From Flectonema sp. DT1601 (taxonomy: Eukaryota; Euglenozoa; Diplonemea; Diplonemida; Diplonemidae): 64,000 nucleotides of DNA. The position numbers and the translations under genes are program-made. Positions 10,738 through 23,429 of the stretch are shown one piece after another. The stretch lies in contig OZ025817.1 of assembly GCA_964019425.1 (NCBI GenBank), positions 496,001 to 560,000 on the forward strand. Direction: 5' to 3'. How positions within the stretch are numbered: position 1 is the first letter of the stretch; each line of letters begins with the position of its first letter. The notes under the pieces were generated by a model. That model did not search any database, was not told the origin of the DNA, and worked only from the letters and a program-made list of their open reading frames with translations.

Positions 10738-13700
10738 TTAATTTGTTGGTATTCTTTGAGGTCTTAATTCATCTCCGTAGAATTCACCAACACAATCTTG
10801 TAGTTCACGTTGCATCTTTTCGAGTGTGTCAGGTTGGCTGACCGGAATAACAAATAGTTCTTCTCTACCTCCATCAATCTTCACTACTATTTTATGATCC
10901 ATGTAAATATGAAGATGATGTTGAACGTCGTCTCGTATTCTTGAGAATGACAAGTGACTACTCGCATTGTTAATTAAAACAGATAGAGGTACCCCTGATG
11001 GATGACATCTATGTTGTAATAATGACACCAACCACAACATAACATTCGCATGTGTTGATCCACTGCTTGCTATTGATTTAAACTGTGCTATCCACGAAGA
11101 CACAGAATCAACAGAAACATGACCAGTTTTACTCTTCTTAGGATCAGTACGAACAATTCTATTAATCGTATCAGGGAGACTGGTACTGCTTTCAATAAAT
11201 TGGATTGGTAGATGTTTAAGAACCGTCACAGCTAACAGTTGAGCCTTCCTCGAATCTAAAACTGATGCGCAAATCCTCACTTTAGTAGGAAACCTTCTGT
11301 AAAGGTTATTCAGTAAAGTAAGAAAGGTCATCGGAGCCTGTTCAATATCGTGAATATATAACGCAATTTGTTTATTAGTTCCTTCATCGAGTTGGGCTTC
11401 CATTTCTTTGATGTGCTCGGTTGCTTTTTTTGATCGTCTCGGAGGTGGTCTGGAAAGGTAGTCTTCATGAAACCCTCTCTTCTGTCTTAACCTATCCATT
11501 ATTGTAGTCAGTTGGGGAATGTACATTCTTTTGGGTTCAGTAGCAGGAGTTGAGGGAAGTAGAACATGTTTCTCTGTAGAAGGCGCTATAAGAGAAGTCT
11601 TTTGTGACTGCGGTGTTTCAGGTGGTCCATCTACTCCAGTCATCGTGTTGGTTATAAAATCTTCACTTCCTTCCTTCTGATCTTCAGATAGAAGTTCTTC
11701 TGGAGTTGATGTAGTTCTCAGAGGGCTGCTGTCATTAAAAGGCTGACTGGTGGATCTTTTTAATTCATCAACACTTTGTTTCTCACTGAAAGTAATCGAG
11801 TCCCCCACTGGAGATTGTTGTTGAATACCAGATGCAGGTTGTTCTTCCTTTTCCACAGGAGGTTTCTGTTGAATACCAGACGCAGGCGGCTCTTCCTTTT
11901 CCACCGACTGTTGAATACCACATGCAGGTTGTTCTTCCTTTTCCACCGATGCAGGCTGTTCTTCCTTCTCCACAGGAGGTTTCTGTTGAATACCAGCTGC
12001 AGGAGGCTCTTCCTTCTCAACTGGAGATTGCTGTCGAATACCAGACGCAGGCGGCTCCTCCTTTTCCACTGGCTGTTGAATACCTGACGCAGGAGGCTCT
12101 TCTCTTTCCGCCGGCTGTTGAATACCAGATGCAGGTTGTTCTTCCTTCTCCACAGGAGGTTTCTGTTGAATACCAGATGCAGGAGGCTCTTCCTTCTCAA
12201 CTGGAGATTGCTGTTGAATACCAGACGCAGGCGGCTCCTCCTTTTCCACCGGCCGTTGAATACCAGCTGCAGGAGGCTCTTCCTTCTCAACTGGAGATTG
12301 CTGTCGAATACCAGACGCAGGCGGCTCCTCCTTTTCCACCGGCTGTTGAATACCTGACGCAGGAGGCTCTTCTCTTTCCGCCGGCTGTTGAATACCAGAT
12401 GCAGGTTGTTCTTCCTTCTCCACAGGAGGTTTCTGTTGAATACCAGATGCAGGAGGCTCTTCCTTCTCAACTGGAGATTGCTGTTGAATACCAGACGCAG
12501 GCGGCTCCTCCTTTTCCACCGGCCGTTGAATACCAGCTGCAGGAGGCTCTTCCTTCTCAACTGGAGATTGCTGTTGAATACCTGACGCAGGCGACTCTTC
12601 CTTCTCCACTGATGCAAGTTGCTCTTCTTGATATTGCTGTTGAATATCAGCTGCAGGCTGTTCTTCCTTCTCCACAAGAGGTTTCTGTTGAATACCACAT
12701 GCAGGTTGTTCTTCCTTTTCAACTGGAGATTGCTGTTGAATACCTGACGCAGGCGACTCTTCCTTCTCCACCGAAGTTAGACTCTTCGATGGCTGAATAT
12801 CTGTTGTGTGTTCTTTCTTCTCTACAAGAGCACCGACAACAACATTCAGAGTATCTGGTTGATGTTGATGATTGTCTCCAGTCAGAGGAATAAGAGATTT
12901 CAATGATCCAAGACAAGTCCTTTCAGGTATTTGATTAGTAACATTAATAATAGATTCTGGTTGAGTACCTTTTAATACCACCTGATGAGTCTCCTCTTTC
13001 TCAATCACAGGGTCGGAAACCTTTGGTACATCTTCTAAGGAAGTAACTTGATTTCGAATGTTAAATACTCGACTCTCTGATAGCTTCAAGTCAGGACCTA
13101 AACAAACTTCCTCACAAACTTTATCAGAATTATTTATTGAGGTCTCATTGTGAACTTCATCTGAAAGATCTTTACCAGAATCCGAAAGTAGTTTTTCTTT
13201 CGGATCAGTCGATAAGATTTCCCGTTCGTCCTCGGCAGGCTTTCCGTCACTTATTTGCACAATGCGATACGATTCGGTATGTTGAATTAAATTACTTACT
13301 ATACCACCAGACATGTCGACATCCACATCCATTACAACAGGAACCTCATCAGGTTTGGGAATCGAAGGTGCGTTCAGTACTTCATTGAGTCTGTCACTAA
13401 GAGGTGATAATTCATTCGACATCTGAACATCAGCTGCTGGTCCTTCAATAAGCTCTTCGTCGTTTTTAGATTGCGGTGATAAGTTCTCTGACGGCTTCTC
13501 ACTCTCTTGAATTGAATTACATTCTTCATTAGAATTAAGTGATTCGTAGGGTTGCTTACTTTGCATTGCCAAGACATGAAATGGTTCGAAGTGTTGTGGT
13601 GGGGAACCTATTTCGTCACCAGACATATTTACTTCTACTACGTGGCTTGTGTTGCCTTCTTGCTCAGTGGCAGTCTTTCTGCTTGCGATTTCTAAATCAC

Positions 13701-16523
13701 GAAAAGAAACCCGAGATGGAGGGCTTTCGTACGTGCTGTTCATCCATGACGGCATCTTACTAAAAAGACTTTTCTTTCTTTCTGTCTTCACTTCCTGTGC
13801 TTCCTTAATACGCTTTAGCTGAGAAGCTGATGGTGCAGGTGGGAGACGACGCTTTTCCTTTTTAAGTACAACTTGTTGAGTTGGTGAGAAGAGACCTCCT
13901 GCAAGACAAGAAGCATCAAGAACACTACTACCAATAGCAGAAGGTTTCCAACTACGAAGGACAGGATCATCAAGTAAAGACAAGTGTAAAGAAATAGTAC
14001 AATTCCTAAAACGAGAAGGGTCAACAGGTATTGTATTAGAGTCTTCATAACCTTGTTTATCAGAAAGGATATTAAGTAAAGTCTCGTATGCATTCCCTCC
14101 TCTTTCAAAATCAGAAACCTCTGCCGCCTTCGGATAGTAACTTTCTACTAACTTCCTCCACGCTAAGTGCGTTGATGAAATGCTTGTTCCATCAACGAAT
14201 AAAACATTGTGACCACCCATCCTTTCCGAAACAGATAATTCCGTTAAAACTATTCTTTTACTACCTTCACCATAAAGGAGCACTCCAAGTCCTTTGTAAT
14301 TTGATTCAGTATTGTGACCTAACATGTAGTTTAAGACTTTTGGGTAAACATGTTGTCTGAGGCGGTTAATCTTTTTGTTAGCAATATCATCGTTGGTGAA
14401 CTTCACAGTCATGTCTGATGGACGTCTTATAACCGCTGGTGATAACTGAGAGTCGTCAACTGATATTCTAATTTTGTAAACGTTGGAGAGGTTTCCAGTA
14501 GCTCGAAACACTGCAGAGTAACCCTTTGAACTATCTTTGTATAGTCGAAGTGCTTTCGGAGTGTCAGAAAGTTTTTTATGAAATCGACGTTGCTCACTTT
14601 CATCTGGAGAGACTTGTCCAATATCAGGGTTGAGTTCATTATTTTTATTTCTAAAAGGAATTCGTCGTATTTTTGCTGTGATACGATCTTGATTATGATG
14701 ACTTACTTGACCAGTGTACCTAACCTTCCATTCTGATCCTTGTTGAAGATCTTTTAAAGCAATACCACCTCCAGGAAGTATTCTATTCCTCCATTGAGAG
14801 TATTGATCAGGACGAGACAGTAACTGAATTGACGATGAATGAAGTGAAGTTGTTATTTGTTTAAGAGAAGATTTTGAAATGATATCAGGTCGTACTTCAG
14901 GTGAGTGCTCCGGGCAGAAAACTAAAGGAACGGGCAGAACGTCATCAAATCGAGTTTGAAATGTTGCAACCCAACCATTGGTTAATACTTGTGTGTGAAG
15001 CATCGCACAAAACAAGTGCGCGTGTTTCTCACAATTACTTTCAGAACACCTAAAAACACACATTCTAGATTGACATATTGAACACAAGACGTTAACATCT
15101 GAAAGGGATTCAGAGCACCCAACGTGTGAGTTTGATTCACCTGATTCATTGGGTCCCCAAATATTTTCTGGTTTTGGATATTTTATTATGTGACGAAGAG
15201 CGTCATTGAATCGCTTGATTCCAACGTTCTTCATGTCTATTATGTGTTGCCAGATCTTTGCATCTGTTCTGGCCATGCCTAAAGCCATATCCTGTGCTTC
15301 CAACTGAACCCATTCTTTGTTGGTATCGTCCCAACAAATGTCTTCTGCGGTCATCGATAACGGACAGCTACATATTACTGTTCCACTTCTGCATGTTGTA
15401 GTTCTTTGCCAATAGCTGTTTTGCATGAGTTGAAGGTCTTGCGTAGCTTCCATATATTTCGCAATATTAACCCAGTAGTGCCTTCCGTAAGAACCTCTAC
15501 TTCCTCGATTCTGTACCAAAATAAATTCTATTTTGCTTCCCTCTTCGATTACTGTTTTTTTTTTTTTTTTTTTTTTTAAAATCTTTGGCAGTCACTCTTC
15601 AATATTAGAAAAAACAACAAACCTGACAGCACAGCCTGAATCCCCTGCTGGTTGAGATCACGCGGGACAGTTGTTTCACTGGCTCGGATATTCTTTTTTG
15701 ACGTATTCGTTCGGCAGACTCGGATGGCACCCAGTTTCCATCCCAGAGGAACATCGAGAGGAAAGGCAGGAATATTATTGCTATCTTCATACCCAACAAG
15801 TAATTCTCCATTGTCAGAAAATACTGGTTGTCTGAAAGTGAAGGTTGGGGTTTCTTCAAGTCCCTTTTGTTTAATGTCTGGTATGCGATAAGGTGATTGA
15901 AGGACACCAAGCTCACGATTAAGTTCAATGATTTCACAATAAGTTGATTTACAAGACACGATTGCAGGAATAGTTAAAGACAAGTCATAAATTGATTGCA
16001 TGGAAGACCCAACTGAATCACTCGAATCTGTAACCAGAACATTTTCCTTACGAGGAAGCTCTGATACTGCTATTCCTTCATATCTCCAATGTGAGTCACC
16101 TTTCTCAAGGTATATGGTACCTAATACATTATCATGTGTTAGGCAATCCACTTCAGCCATTCTATTTGATGCTGAGATACTCTTTGCCATGTAATGAGTG
16201 TATAAATGAACTGTCCCCGATGGACTTATCGGAGGTGCTATGTAAACCTTATTTCTATTTACTTTAAGTGTTATCATTGTATTTGATCCGTTGCCTGGAC
16301 ATGCTGGAAGAACAACAGGAATTCCATCATCGATAACAAGACAGCCGTTGATCATCTTCCTGTCCGGGAAGTACATCGTACCTTCATTTGAGTAAGCCTC
16401 ACGATATGAATTATCCCTTGAGACTTCTATCACTACTATCCTCCAGTCATCACCAACATCACTCCCACCACATTGTTGGTGGAGTTTCCGCACCCAGAGA
16501 GGTACCCAATTGGGGTACGGCAT
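10738..16523 (-). CDS. Giant ePHD zinc-finger protein with PVEKEE repeat domain
   Basis: Exons 16523-15623 and 15551-10738 (71-bp intron with a coding-strand A-tract) give 1904 residues. The joined frame reads IQAVLSVIEEGSKIEF. Residues 1-300 are not recognised. At about residue 435 an extended-PHD-type zinc module is visible (CSICQSRMCVFRCSESNCEK, HAHLFCAMLH, then VFCPEH), the second half of the ePHD found in chromatin proteins. Residues about 1245-1565 are a repetitive Pro/Glu-rich tract built from VEKEEPPASGIQQ units, listed separately. After it come a basic segment (PPPRRSKKATEH) and a C-terminal globular part that may end in a winged-helix fold (VPLSVLINNASSHLSFSRI). A nuclear, chromatin-linked role is inferred from the ePHD alone. 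The start follows CCTACAG by 9 nt. Confidence 0.85.
11800..12770 (-). repeat. Coding tandem repeat (VEKEEPPASGIQQ) with 270-bp higher-order period
   Basis: About 25 units encode variants of PVEKEEPPASGIQQ(QS/KP). Units vary between roughly 36 and 45 nt. A higher-order period of 270 bp is visible: 12120-12300 and 12390-12570 are almost identical, and 12000-12120 matches 12270-12390. All unit lengths are multiples of three, so a second minus frame (11760-12722) and a plus frame (11832-12893) also stay open; these are shadows. The near identity suggests recent unequal exchange and likely length polymorphism. Confidence 0.93.
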
Positions 16524-16899
16524 ATTTGGGTACTGTAGGAGTTAGTTGTCTTGATTAAGCAAACACACAAGTCTTCTTCAAATATAATATAGACAGGCAG
16601 GCAGACAGGCACGGCAGGTTGTAATTTTTTTTGTGTGCTTTCTCCTGTGAAAGAAATTTAAAAAAAAAAAAAAAAAAAAAAGATAACATTAAAAAAATAC
16701 AACACAAAACTCCAAATGAGTGAAAGGACAGAAATCATAACCTTGACATAACCATAAAAGATAACGAAAGGGGAGCGTGATTGGTGGGTTGAAACTGAAG
16801 ATGGGCATCCCTAACACAAGAGCCACCAACTTCATATAAAAATTCAACAAAATACTCCGGAAATTAGTAAAATGAATAAAGTCACAATCTATTTTGTGA
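16524..16899. other. Intergenic spacer with CAGG-like microsatellite and A-tract
   Basis: No gene. 16591-16617 carries a short imperfect cagg/caga repeat and 16658-16681 an A-tract. The 16899 side forms the 3' flank of the ubiquitin-like membrane protein gene. Confidence 0.6.
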
Positions 16900-19152
16900 C
16901 TAGGATATGGCGACTCTGAATCTACTCCACTGAGTCAACACAACACATGCGATAATAGGAGTAGCAACAAAGACACTTCCGATAATAATATAAACTAAAG
17001 TACTATCATCAGGTTTATTAGTATCACAACTACCTGAAGACTTGTGATAATAAAAACCTCTATCTGGGAATGGTGAAATAGGTGTCGACAAGTCAACAGT
17101 AAGGAAGAATCGTTCACAATCAGAACGTGACTTAAACCGTGCTGGAATTGTTGTAAAACAAGTTATGTCAGTTGTGCTGTTATCGAGAGTGAATAAATAA
17201 CTTCCAGTCTTTCTAATATAACCACCTGATTCTTGAGGTGCAACTGACCAAAGCTCGCAGTACCCGCTGTCAGTGGTGATGAAAGTTCTGCAATGAGCCG
17301 TCGCAAGACATTTCTTACTACATTCGTCAGCACTGTAACCGTACACACTAAGCAAGTCTGCTATTCCAAGAATCGTTCGGTTATCGTGTCTAAAATATAC
17401 AGCTCGTGAGTAATCAGGTGCTACTGCATCAGGAACTGGGGCAGCTAATTGTAATGTCCCTTTTAGGACTTCTGATACTGATGAAGAAAGAGGTACTGCT
17501 GCTCCGTATTGTCCACACCTACAACCAAAACCCTGAGTCTCATGTTCAAGATATTCATAGCTACAACACTTTGCTGAATGATGTTGATATACAGAACACC
17601 ATTGATCACAAAGAGTTGTACAATTAGTCCAATTACCAGAATAGTCTACTAGTTCTGTTTCTACTTCAGTTCCTTGACAGACAGATCGTGAAACATGAGA
17701 AGGTTTTAAATTTTCAACACACATCGGTAGGAGATTAGTCGTAACAGGAACAATAGTAGTATTGCAACCTCTACCAATGAAAAAAGGAAGATTAGTACCT
17801 AATCTGTATAGTTGTGCTCCAGGGTGATCTTGTTTACATATCTGCTCTGGGAGATTGACTCCAACAGAAGCTGAGACTCTCTGACAACTTGATCCGTTGT
17901 CTATGTAATAGCGACAGTTCGATCGACATGTTGGATGGTCCCAAGGATCATCTGTATACTTTACTAACGTTGTTCCATACCAATTATTATCACGTCCTTG
18001 AAGACAGCTACTGTGATAATGAGATGCTCTAATGTAATGAAGAAATCCAGAGTTTGGAGATGTTTTTTTCAAACTGCTTGCGACTAAGAGAAGTACTCCA
18101 CAAATGGTCATAAACACAACAAGGCAAACTATTTTAAATGTGCAAGACGCATTCAGACTGGCTGTCGATTCATTTGATGGAATCTCAGCAATGGTGTCTT
18201 GAATATCACCAAGCAATGGAGCATGTCCAGCATTGCTGCTATCAAGAGCATTACTAATCTCTCTGTCTCTTACGTGAACTAATAATATTAAAGGTTCTTG
18301 TTCACTGCCTCTGTCTCCTGTTTGAAAACTAGACATAGGAGATTCTTCAGACTTTACTTGTCCATTGCACACAAGTTTTTGTCGATTGGCGGGTACTACT
18401 TTAGAGTGTTCTCTTAGAAATAATTCTTGAGCAAGATGTTGGATTCTTCCGACTGTGTCTGTGAGTTTTACTTTTAAAGTAATGCTGATGTGATCGGCTG
18501 CGTCGTAGAGTCGGAGTTCAAGAAACAGTGGTTCTCCTTGATCGGGATGACTATCAGAGGAGGAATCATCTTGAATCGGTTTGTATGAGAGAGTACATCC
18601 ATCAGTAGCACCAGATATCATATCAAGAGATTGGTCATCATGATCGATAGGTATACTTTTATCACGTGACATTACAAGAGACCATTGACCTAGATCACAT
18701 TCTTCTTCGACAGTTAGTTGTTTTTTCAATTCTGATAATGTTATTTCCTTTGATATTTTTAATTTAAAAGGTGGATGATTAACCCACACAGTCCACAGAT
18801 CAGTCGATGACTCAACCTCAGAATCAGTTTCCGGTAGAGTAGGTGTTGGAGTTCTAGCTGGTGTTTGCAACTCCAATGCCATAGAAAAGATTGCTCCTTC
18901 ATCTACTTTAGGTTGAAGGTCGCATAGTTTTTGATTATCGTCGGTTAATTCTTTTCTGTTATATGTTAGTCGCTGTCGACTAGTTTCCGGATGTGCTTCA
19001 TCGAGTTGTGAAATTTTTTCTTTTAAATCCATTACAACTGCATCGGGTTTTATTTGTAACGATAAAGTTGGTAAGCCCATTGCGAGAGTTACTACTTTTA
19101 TAGTGATCATCGAACCTGCTCTTGTCGCCAACTCTGAAACTGTTTCACTCAT
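16900..19152 (-). CDS. Membrane protein with three ubiquitin-like domains and Cys-rich ectodomain
   Basis: Single exon, 750 residues. Three ubiquitin-like segments lie at the N-terminus: about 15-95 (ITIKVVTLAMGLPTLSLQIK, DLKEKISQLDE, RQRLTYNRKELTDD), about 125-190 (FKLKISKEITLSELKKQL) and about 205-290 (LRLYDAADHISITLKVKLTD, NRQKLVCNGQV). A transmembrane helix follows at about 335-360 (IVCLVVFMTICGVLLLVASS), then about 350 residues with more than 25 cysteines and many N-glycosylation sequons, and a second helix near the C-terminus (YIIIGSVFVATPIIACVV). The likely topology is ubiquitin-like domains in the cytosol and the Cys-rich part outside or luminal. I know no family with this order; function unknown. 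The start lies 8 nt after a CTCTCAG site. Confidence 0.85.
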   Translation of the reverse strand: MSETVSELATRAGSMITIKVVTLAMGLPTLSLQIKPDAVVMDLKEKISQLDEAHPETSRQRLTYNRKELTDDNQKLCDLQPKVDEGAIFSMALELQTPARTPTPTLPETDSEVESSTDLWTVWVNHPPFKLKISKEITLSELKKQLTVEEECDLGQWSLVMSRDKSIPIDHDDQSLDMISGATDGCTLSYKPIQDDSSSDSHPDQGEPLFLELRLYDAADHISITLKVKLTDTVGRIQHLAQELFLREHSKVVPANRQKLVCNGQVKSEESPMSSFQTGDRGSEQEPLILLVHVRDREISNALDSSNAGHAPLLGDIQDTIAEIPSNESTASLNASCTFKIVCLVVFMTICGVLLLVASSLKKTSPNSGFLHYIRASHYHSSCLQGRDNNWYGTTLVKYTDDPWDHPTCRSNCRYYIDNGSSCQRVSASVGVNLPEQICKQDHPGAQLYRLGTNLPFFIGRGCNTTIVPVTTNLLPMCVENLKPSHVSRSVCQGTEVETELVDYSGNWTNCTTLCDQWCSVYQHHSAKCCSYEYLEHETQGFGCRCGQYGAAVPLSSSVSEVLKGTLQLAAPVPDAVAPDYSRAVYFRHDNRTILGIADLLSVYGYSADECSKKCLATAHCRTFITTDSGYCELWSVAPQESGGYIRKTGSYLFTLDNSTTDITCFTTIPARFKSRSDCERFFLTVDLSTPISPFPDRGFYYHKSSGSCDTNKPDDSTLVYIIIGSVFVATPIIACVVLTQWSRFRVAIS

Positions 19153-21973
19153 TTATGCAACTGAGAGAATAAATTAAGTTCGTATCATTTAAAAAAAAAA
19201 AAAAAAAACACTTATTGCATTTAGACTGCTGTTTTGATAATTGTAATTTGGTTTACCTGTTTTATTAAGAAAATAGTGATGACTTTGTCAAACTTCGCAA
19301 GTATCGTCTCCGGGTATCCAATTAGATTTTACACTTCGCAATAAGAATAAAATACTTTCTGGGAGGAGGAAAAAAAAAAAAAAAAAAAAATAAGTAACAT
19401 TGGGGATAAAAAAACAGGGGGAAGTCTTGTTGTTGCAGAGGGGGAAAAAAAAAAAAAAAGAAAATAAATTAGCCAATGGATTATTTCTATTTTGTATTTT
19501 CTTTATTGTTTCCCCTCCCATCTCTCCAATTTGATCCAGCAGTTGCCATTCGACTCTTTCGGTTCGATTTTTCATTGTAATTACACTGCTGTTTTCCTTG
19601 GTCACCATATCATACGTTCCAAGAACTTGAGTGAGGTGGGTTTCTTTTCTTGTTGAATCCTTTTATTTTTTTTTTGTTGCATAAATCGGAGGGAAAAACA
19701 ACGTGAAGGAGGTTTATTGACTTACGAGACGAGACCGCTGTTTTGAGCAATTTTGGGAAAACACGAGTTCCCTTCGCTGATAACAACAGTAAGATTGAAA
19801 AACAAAAAGTGAATCCTAATGAATTAACCACTACCAAGACCTGCCAAAAAAAAAAAAAAAAACGGTCGACTTCGCACAGCTCAGAGTGGTGGTGGTGGTG
19901 GTGGGAGGGGAGGTGGTCGAGTGACATTGTGAAGGTTATGAGATAAGGTGGCAGTACGTACCGCTAAGGTAACCTTTTTTTTTTTTTTTTTTCATTTCAG
20001 TTATGAGTTATATAAGGTTCAAGGACACTGCGTTATTGAATAGCGAACTCAATTCACAGGTTGGAAAAGACGGAAACCAGTCTCGGCCCGCTTCTTTTTT
20101 CCGCTTTTTTTTTTTTTTTTTTTTTCTATGTTATCTTTTTTTCTTCAAGAAAAAAGCAATCACCTGAAAACGTAAACCAAAAAGAAATAGGGTGTAAAAA
20201 AAAAATCAATATAAGATAAAGGTATATTATGATTTTTTTTTTGTCTTCTTTTTTTTTTCAAAAACAGCTTCTCTGCATTCGAAATAAAATTCTTCTCTAC
20301 GTAAAGAATTTTTTTTTTTTTTTTTTTTTTTTGTTAACTCGCCTGAGTACGTGCTGGCCCAGAGGGACATGCCTACAGGCGAGCAGAATTTAGAACCGTC
20401 TGCGATGTTGTTTTTTTCAACATTATAAACAGTTGGCTATAAGTGGCGATTTATTTTTTTTTTTTTTTTTTTGTTTTTTTAATTAAAAAAAAGGCAACCT
20501 TGAAAAAGCATGGTGAAGAGAAAGCTGAACAAAACTAACGAGGGAGGTAAACCCAACATAGAAAAACTCCAGTAGGGAAAAAACACTGGAGGGTTGTTAG
20601 AAATGAATGAAAGCAAAATTCTTTCATTTTTATTTTTTTTATAATTCTTATTTTTTTTTTTTTTTTTTCTTTTACTTAATTTTATCTCTACCTTCCGACA
20701 GGTAAAAAAAAAAAAAAAAAAAACGAAAAATATCTTCGTTTTTTTTTTTTTTTTTTTTTTGGGTATACAAGAGTTCACCCAATAAATAAATAATAAAAGC
20801 CAGAAAAAAAGAAAAAAGGAATAAACAGACAATCCAAATTGATGAGCAAAAGAATCCGATAGACTTTCTTTTTTTTTTTTTTTTTTTTTTTTTCGTCGTT
20901 TACTACCACGAAGTCATCAAGCAAACGAAGGGAAGAAAAAGTTAAATACAACTTGTTACAAGGGGGTGATTGATACTTCTTAATAAACGGGAATTTACGT
21001 GCTAACAAGAGGGACGGGACTGCTTAAGTGACAAAGGGGGGAAAACAAAAAAAAGTACGGGTAACAAAATTTAGTAAACTTGGAAATTACTCAGTCTTTA
21101 ATAAATAAAAAAAAAGGGGAGTGAAAAAAAAAAAAAAAAAAAAATTAGCATCCTCAAGTAAAAAATAAAATTAAAGGATGGTAAATAACTTTAATAAAAT
21201 TTAAAAAAAATAAAAAACAAGTACTTGAACTCTCCCCCCTATTTGTTTCTTTTTTTTTTTTTTTCTGTCGAAATTCGATATAATTGTTAGTGCGCAACTG
21301 GGGCAGTGAGGGGAAAACCAACAAAACAAATTTATAATAAAAAAAAAAAAAAAAATGGAAGATAAAGTTACCCTAAACCACGCAATACGTAACCACGGCT
21401 GTTGACTTCCTTCAAGGATCAGTGCATACCAAAAAATCAGAGAACAGTGATCGCGCCTTTTGAAACAAAAAAAAAAAATAAAAAATAAAAAAATAATAAT
21501 ATAACTAAAAACTAAAGATTAAAAAGATTCAACAGGTGGACGTACCATAAAAGAAGACATCGAGGATCAACCATTCCTCAAACACACATTGTGTTTGCGA
21601 AATACAGGGAGGCGAAAGACAATTAATTCGTGAACAATTCCTCACAAAGCTCTGCAATGGCAGCTAATTCTACAGGACACCCAAACACACTGTTGTGTTT
21701 GAAAAGAAACCCCAAGAATGAAAAGCGGAAAAAAGAAAAAAAAAATGCTGACAACACTACAAAAGCATGAATAAGAAAGCTACAAAAATAAAGAGTCTTT
21801 GAATTTGTTTCCGCGACTAGCCAGATTTCAAAAAAAGGCGCAGAGTCACAAAACAAAAGGAGCGGAAAAAAAAAAATAAAAAATAACGACAAGCAAAGTA
21901 ATCAATACTAACAGTATTAGGAGTAGTAAGGAGGAAACAGGGAAGAAGACCAACATTTCTCTTTTTAAAAAAA

Positions 21974-22005
<32 letters not shown>

Positions 22006-23394
22006 CTTCACGCACCGATTTGGAACATTAGAAGTTAAAGAACGCAACTTTCGCTGACTGATATCAGGCTGTGGGAGATTTGTTTTATTTATTCCGAAGG
22101 GAAAGAATGTGCAAAATCCGAACATTAATAAGAAGAAATTAACAAATAAAAGTCTACAACACTAACTTATCTGTGGACAAGTAAATGTTAACTACTGACA
22201 AGATTATGGCTAAACGTCACATCCTTACATCAACGCTTTACAAATTTTCAAACAGTTTTTTTATTTTTATTTTTATAATTATAAATGGATTGTCCTGTCG
22301 CAATCACCCTTCAGGAATCAGCTAACCACCAAATAGGAAGTTCGATACTATTACTTTAAAAGTATCAACGATTGGATGTGGCATAACGCCGACTCTTGTC
22401 AACTTTGCGTTACAAAAAAAAACTAGGGGGAAACAAAAGAAACACCACTTCCATCGCTATTCGTGATTTTCACATAGAGATCCTTTTTTTTTTTTTTTTT
22501 TTTTTAAAGTTTTTTTTATTTCCTTCCCTCTCCTATTGTATAAAAGGACAGACAAAAAGTGTGGGACAAAGCATACTCAAACGTTGACTTGAAACCCATC
22601 AGAACAAAGACAACGTGAAACAAAAAAAGACAATCGAACATGACCAATAAATTTTAATCACGTGAAAATAGAGCTAGTATGAGTACGAATAATTCTCTAG
22701 TAGTAGGCGTGTTGTAGAGATGAATTTTTTTTTTTTAGGTTGGAAAAATAAACACAGCATAGATTTACTATTTAAATCTTTATTTTGATTAGTCTATTGT
22801 AACGAGTATTCTTTAACTAACAATTTTGAATTGAAAAAATAAAAAAATGAAAAAAAAAATCAAGGTGTGTGTTTGTGGTTGTTCAGATGACTTCTTTCAA
22901 CTATTAAATATGCGTTAGAACAGTTGGTTTTCTTCTTCTTTTTAAAAACCGTTTTAACCCCTCCAAAAGTCAGGGGCAACCATTTGTCTTCGATTCCCTT
23001 TTATAAAAAAAAACAGAATTTCCCATCAGGAGTAAATTTATTTCATTTTATTTTATTTACGAAACCTAGGAGCCAAAAGTCAGGAAAAAAGCTCACTGGG
23101 TAACAGTTATATAAATGCACTACTTGTTTTAGTACTACAGATTGACTGCATCAACGGAAAGAAACCACAGTAAGTAAACAGGGAGCGTGGCCAGGGAGAG
23201 AATAGTGGTGGTGGAAAACGAACGAACCACATGGAAAGAAGAAAACTCTAACCAACGAATCAGGATTAAAAGATCATAAAGTAATCAAGGAACACTAATT
23301 CAAAGAACAAAAGGGAAATGGGATCGGCCGTGGCAAATAAGAGAGGCGATTACGCCAACAAAGCCATGAAAGCATGAGCGTTGCATTCTCGTGG

Positions 23395-23429
<35 letters not shown>

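Noticed and set aside
11760-12893. Long open frames antisense and out of frame to the PVEKEE repeat (320 and 353 codons)
   Set aside because: They exist only because the repeat units are multiples of three. The ePHD frame alone continues into non-repetitive protein on both sides.
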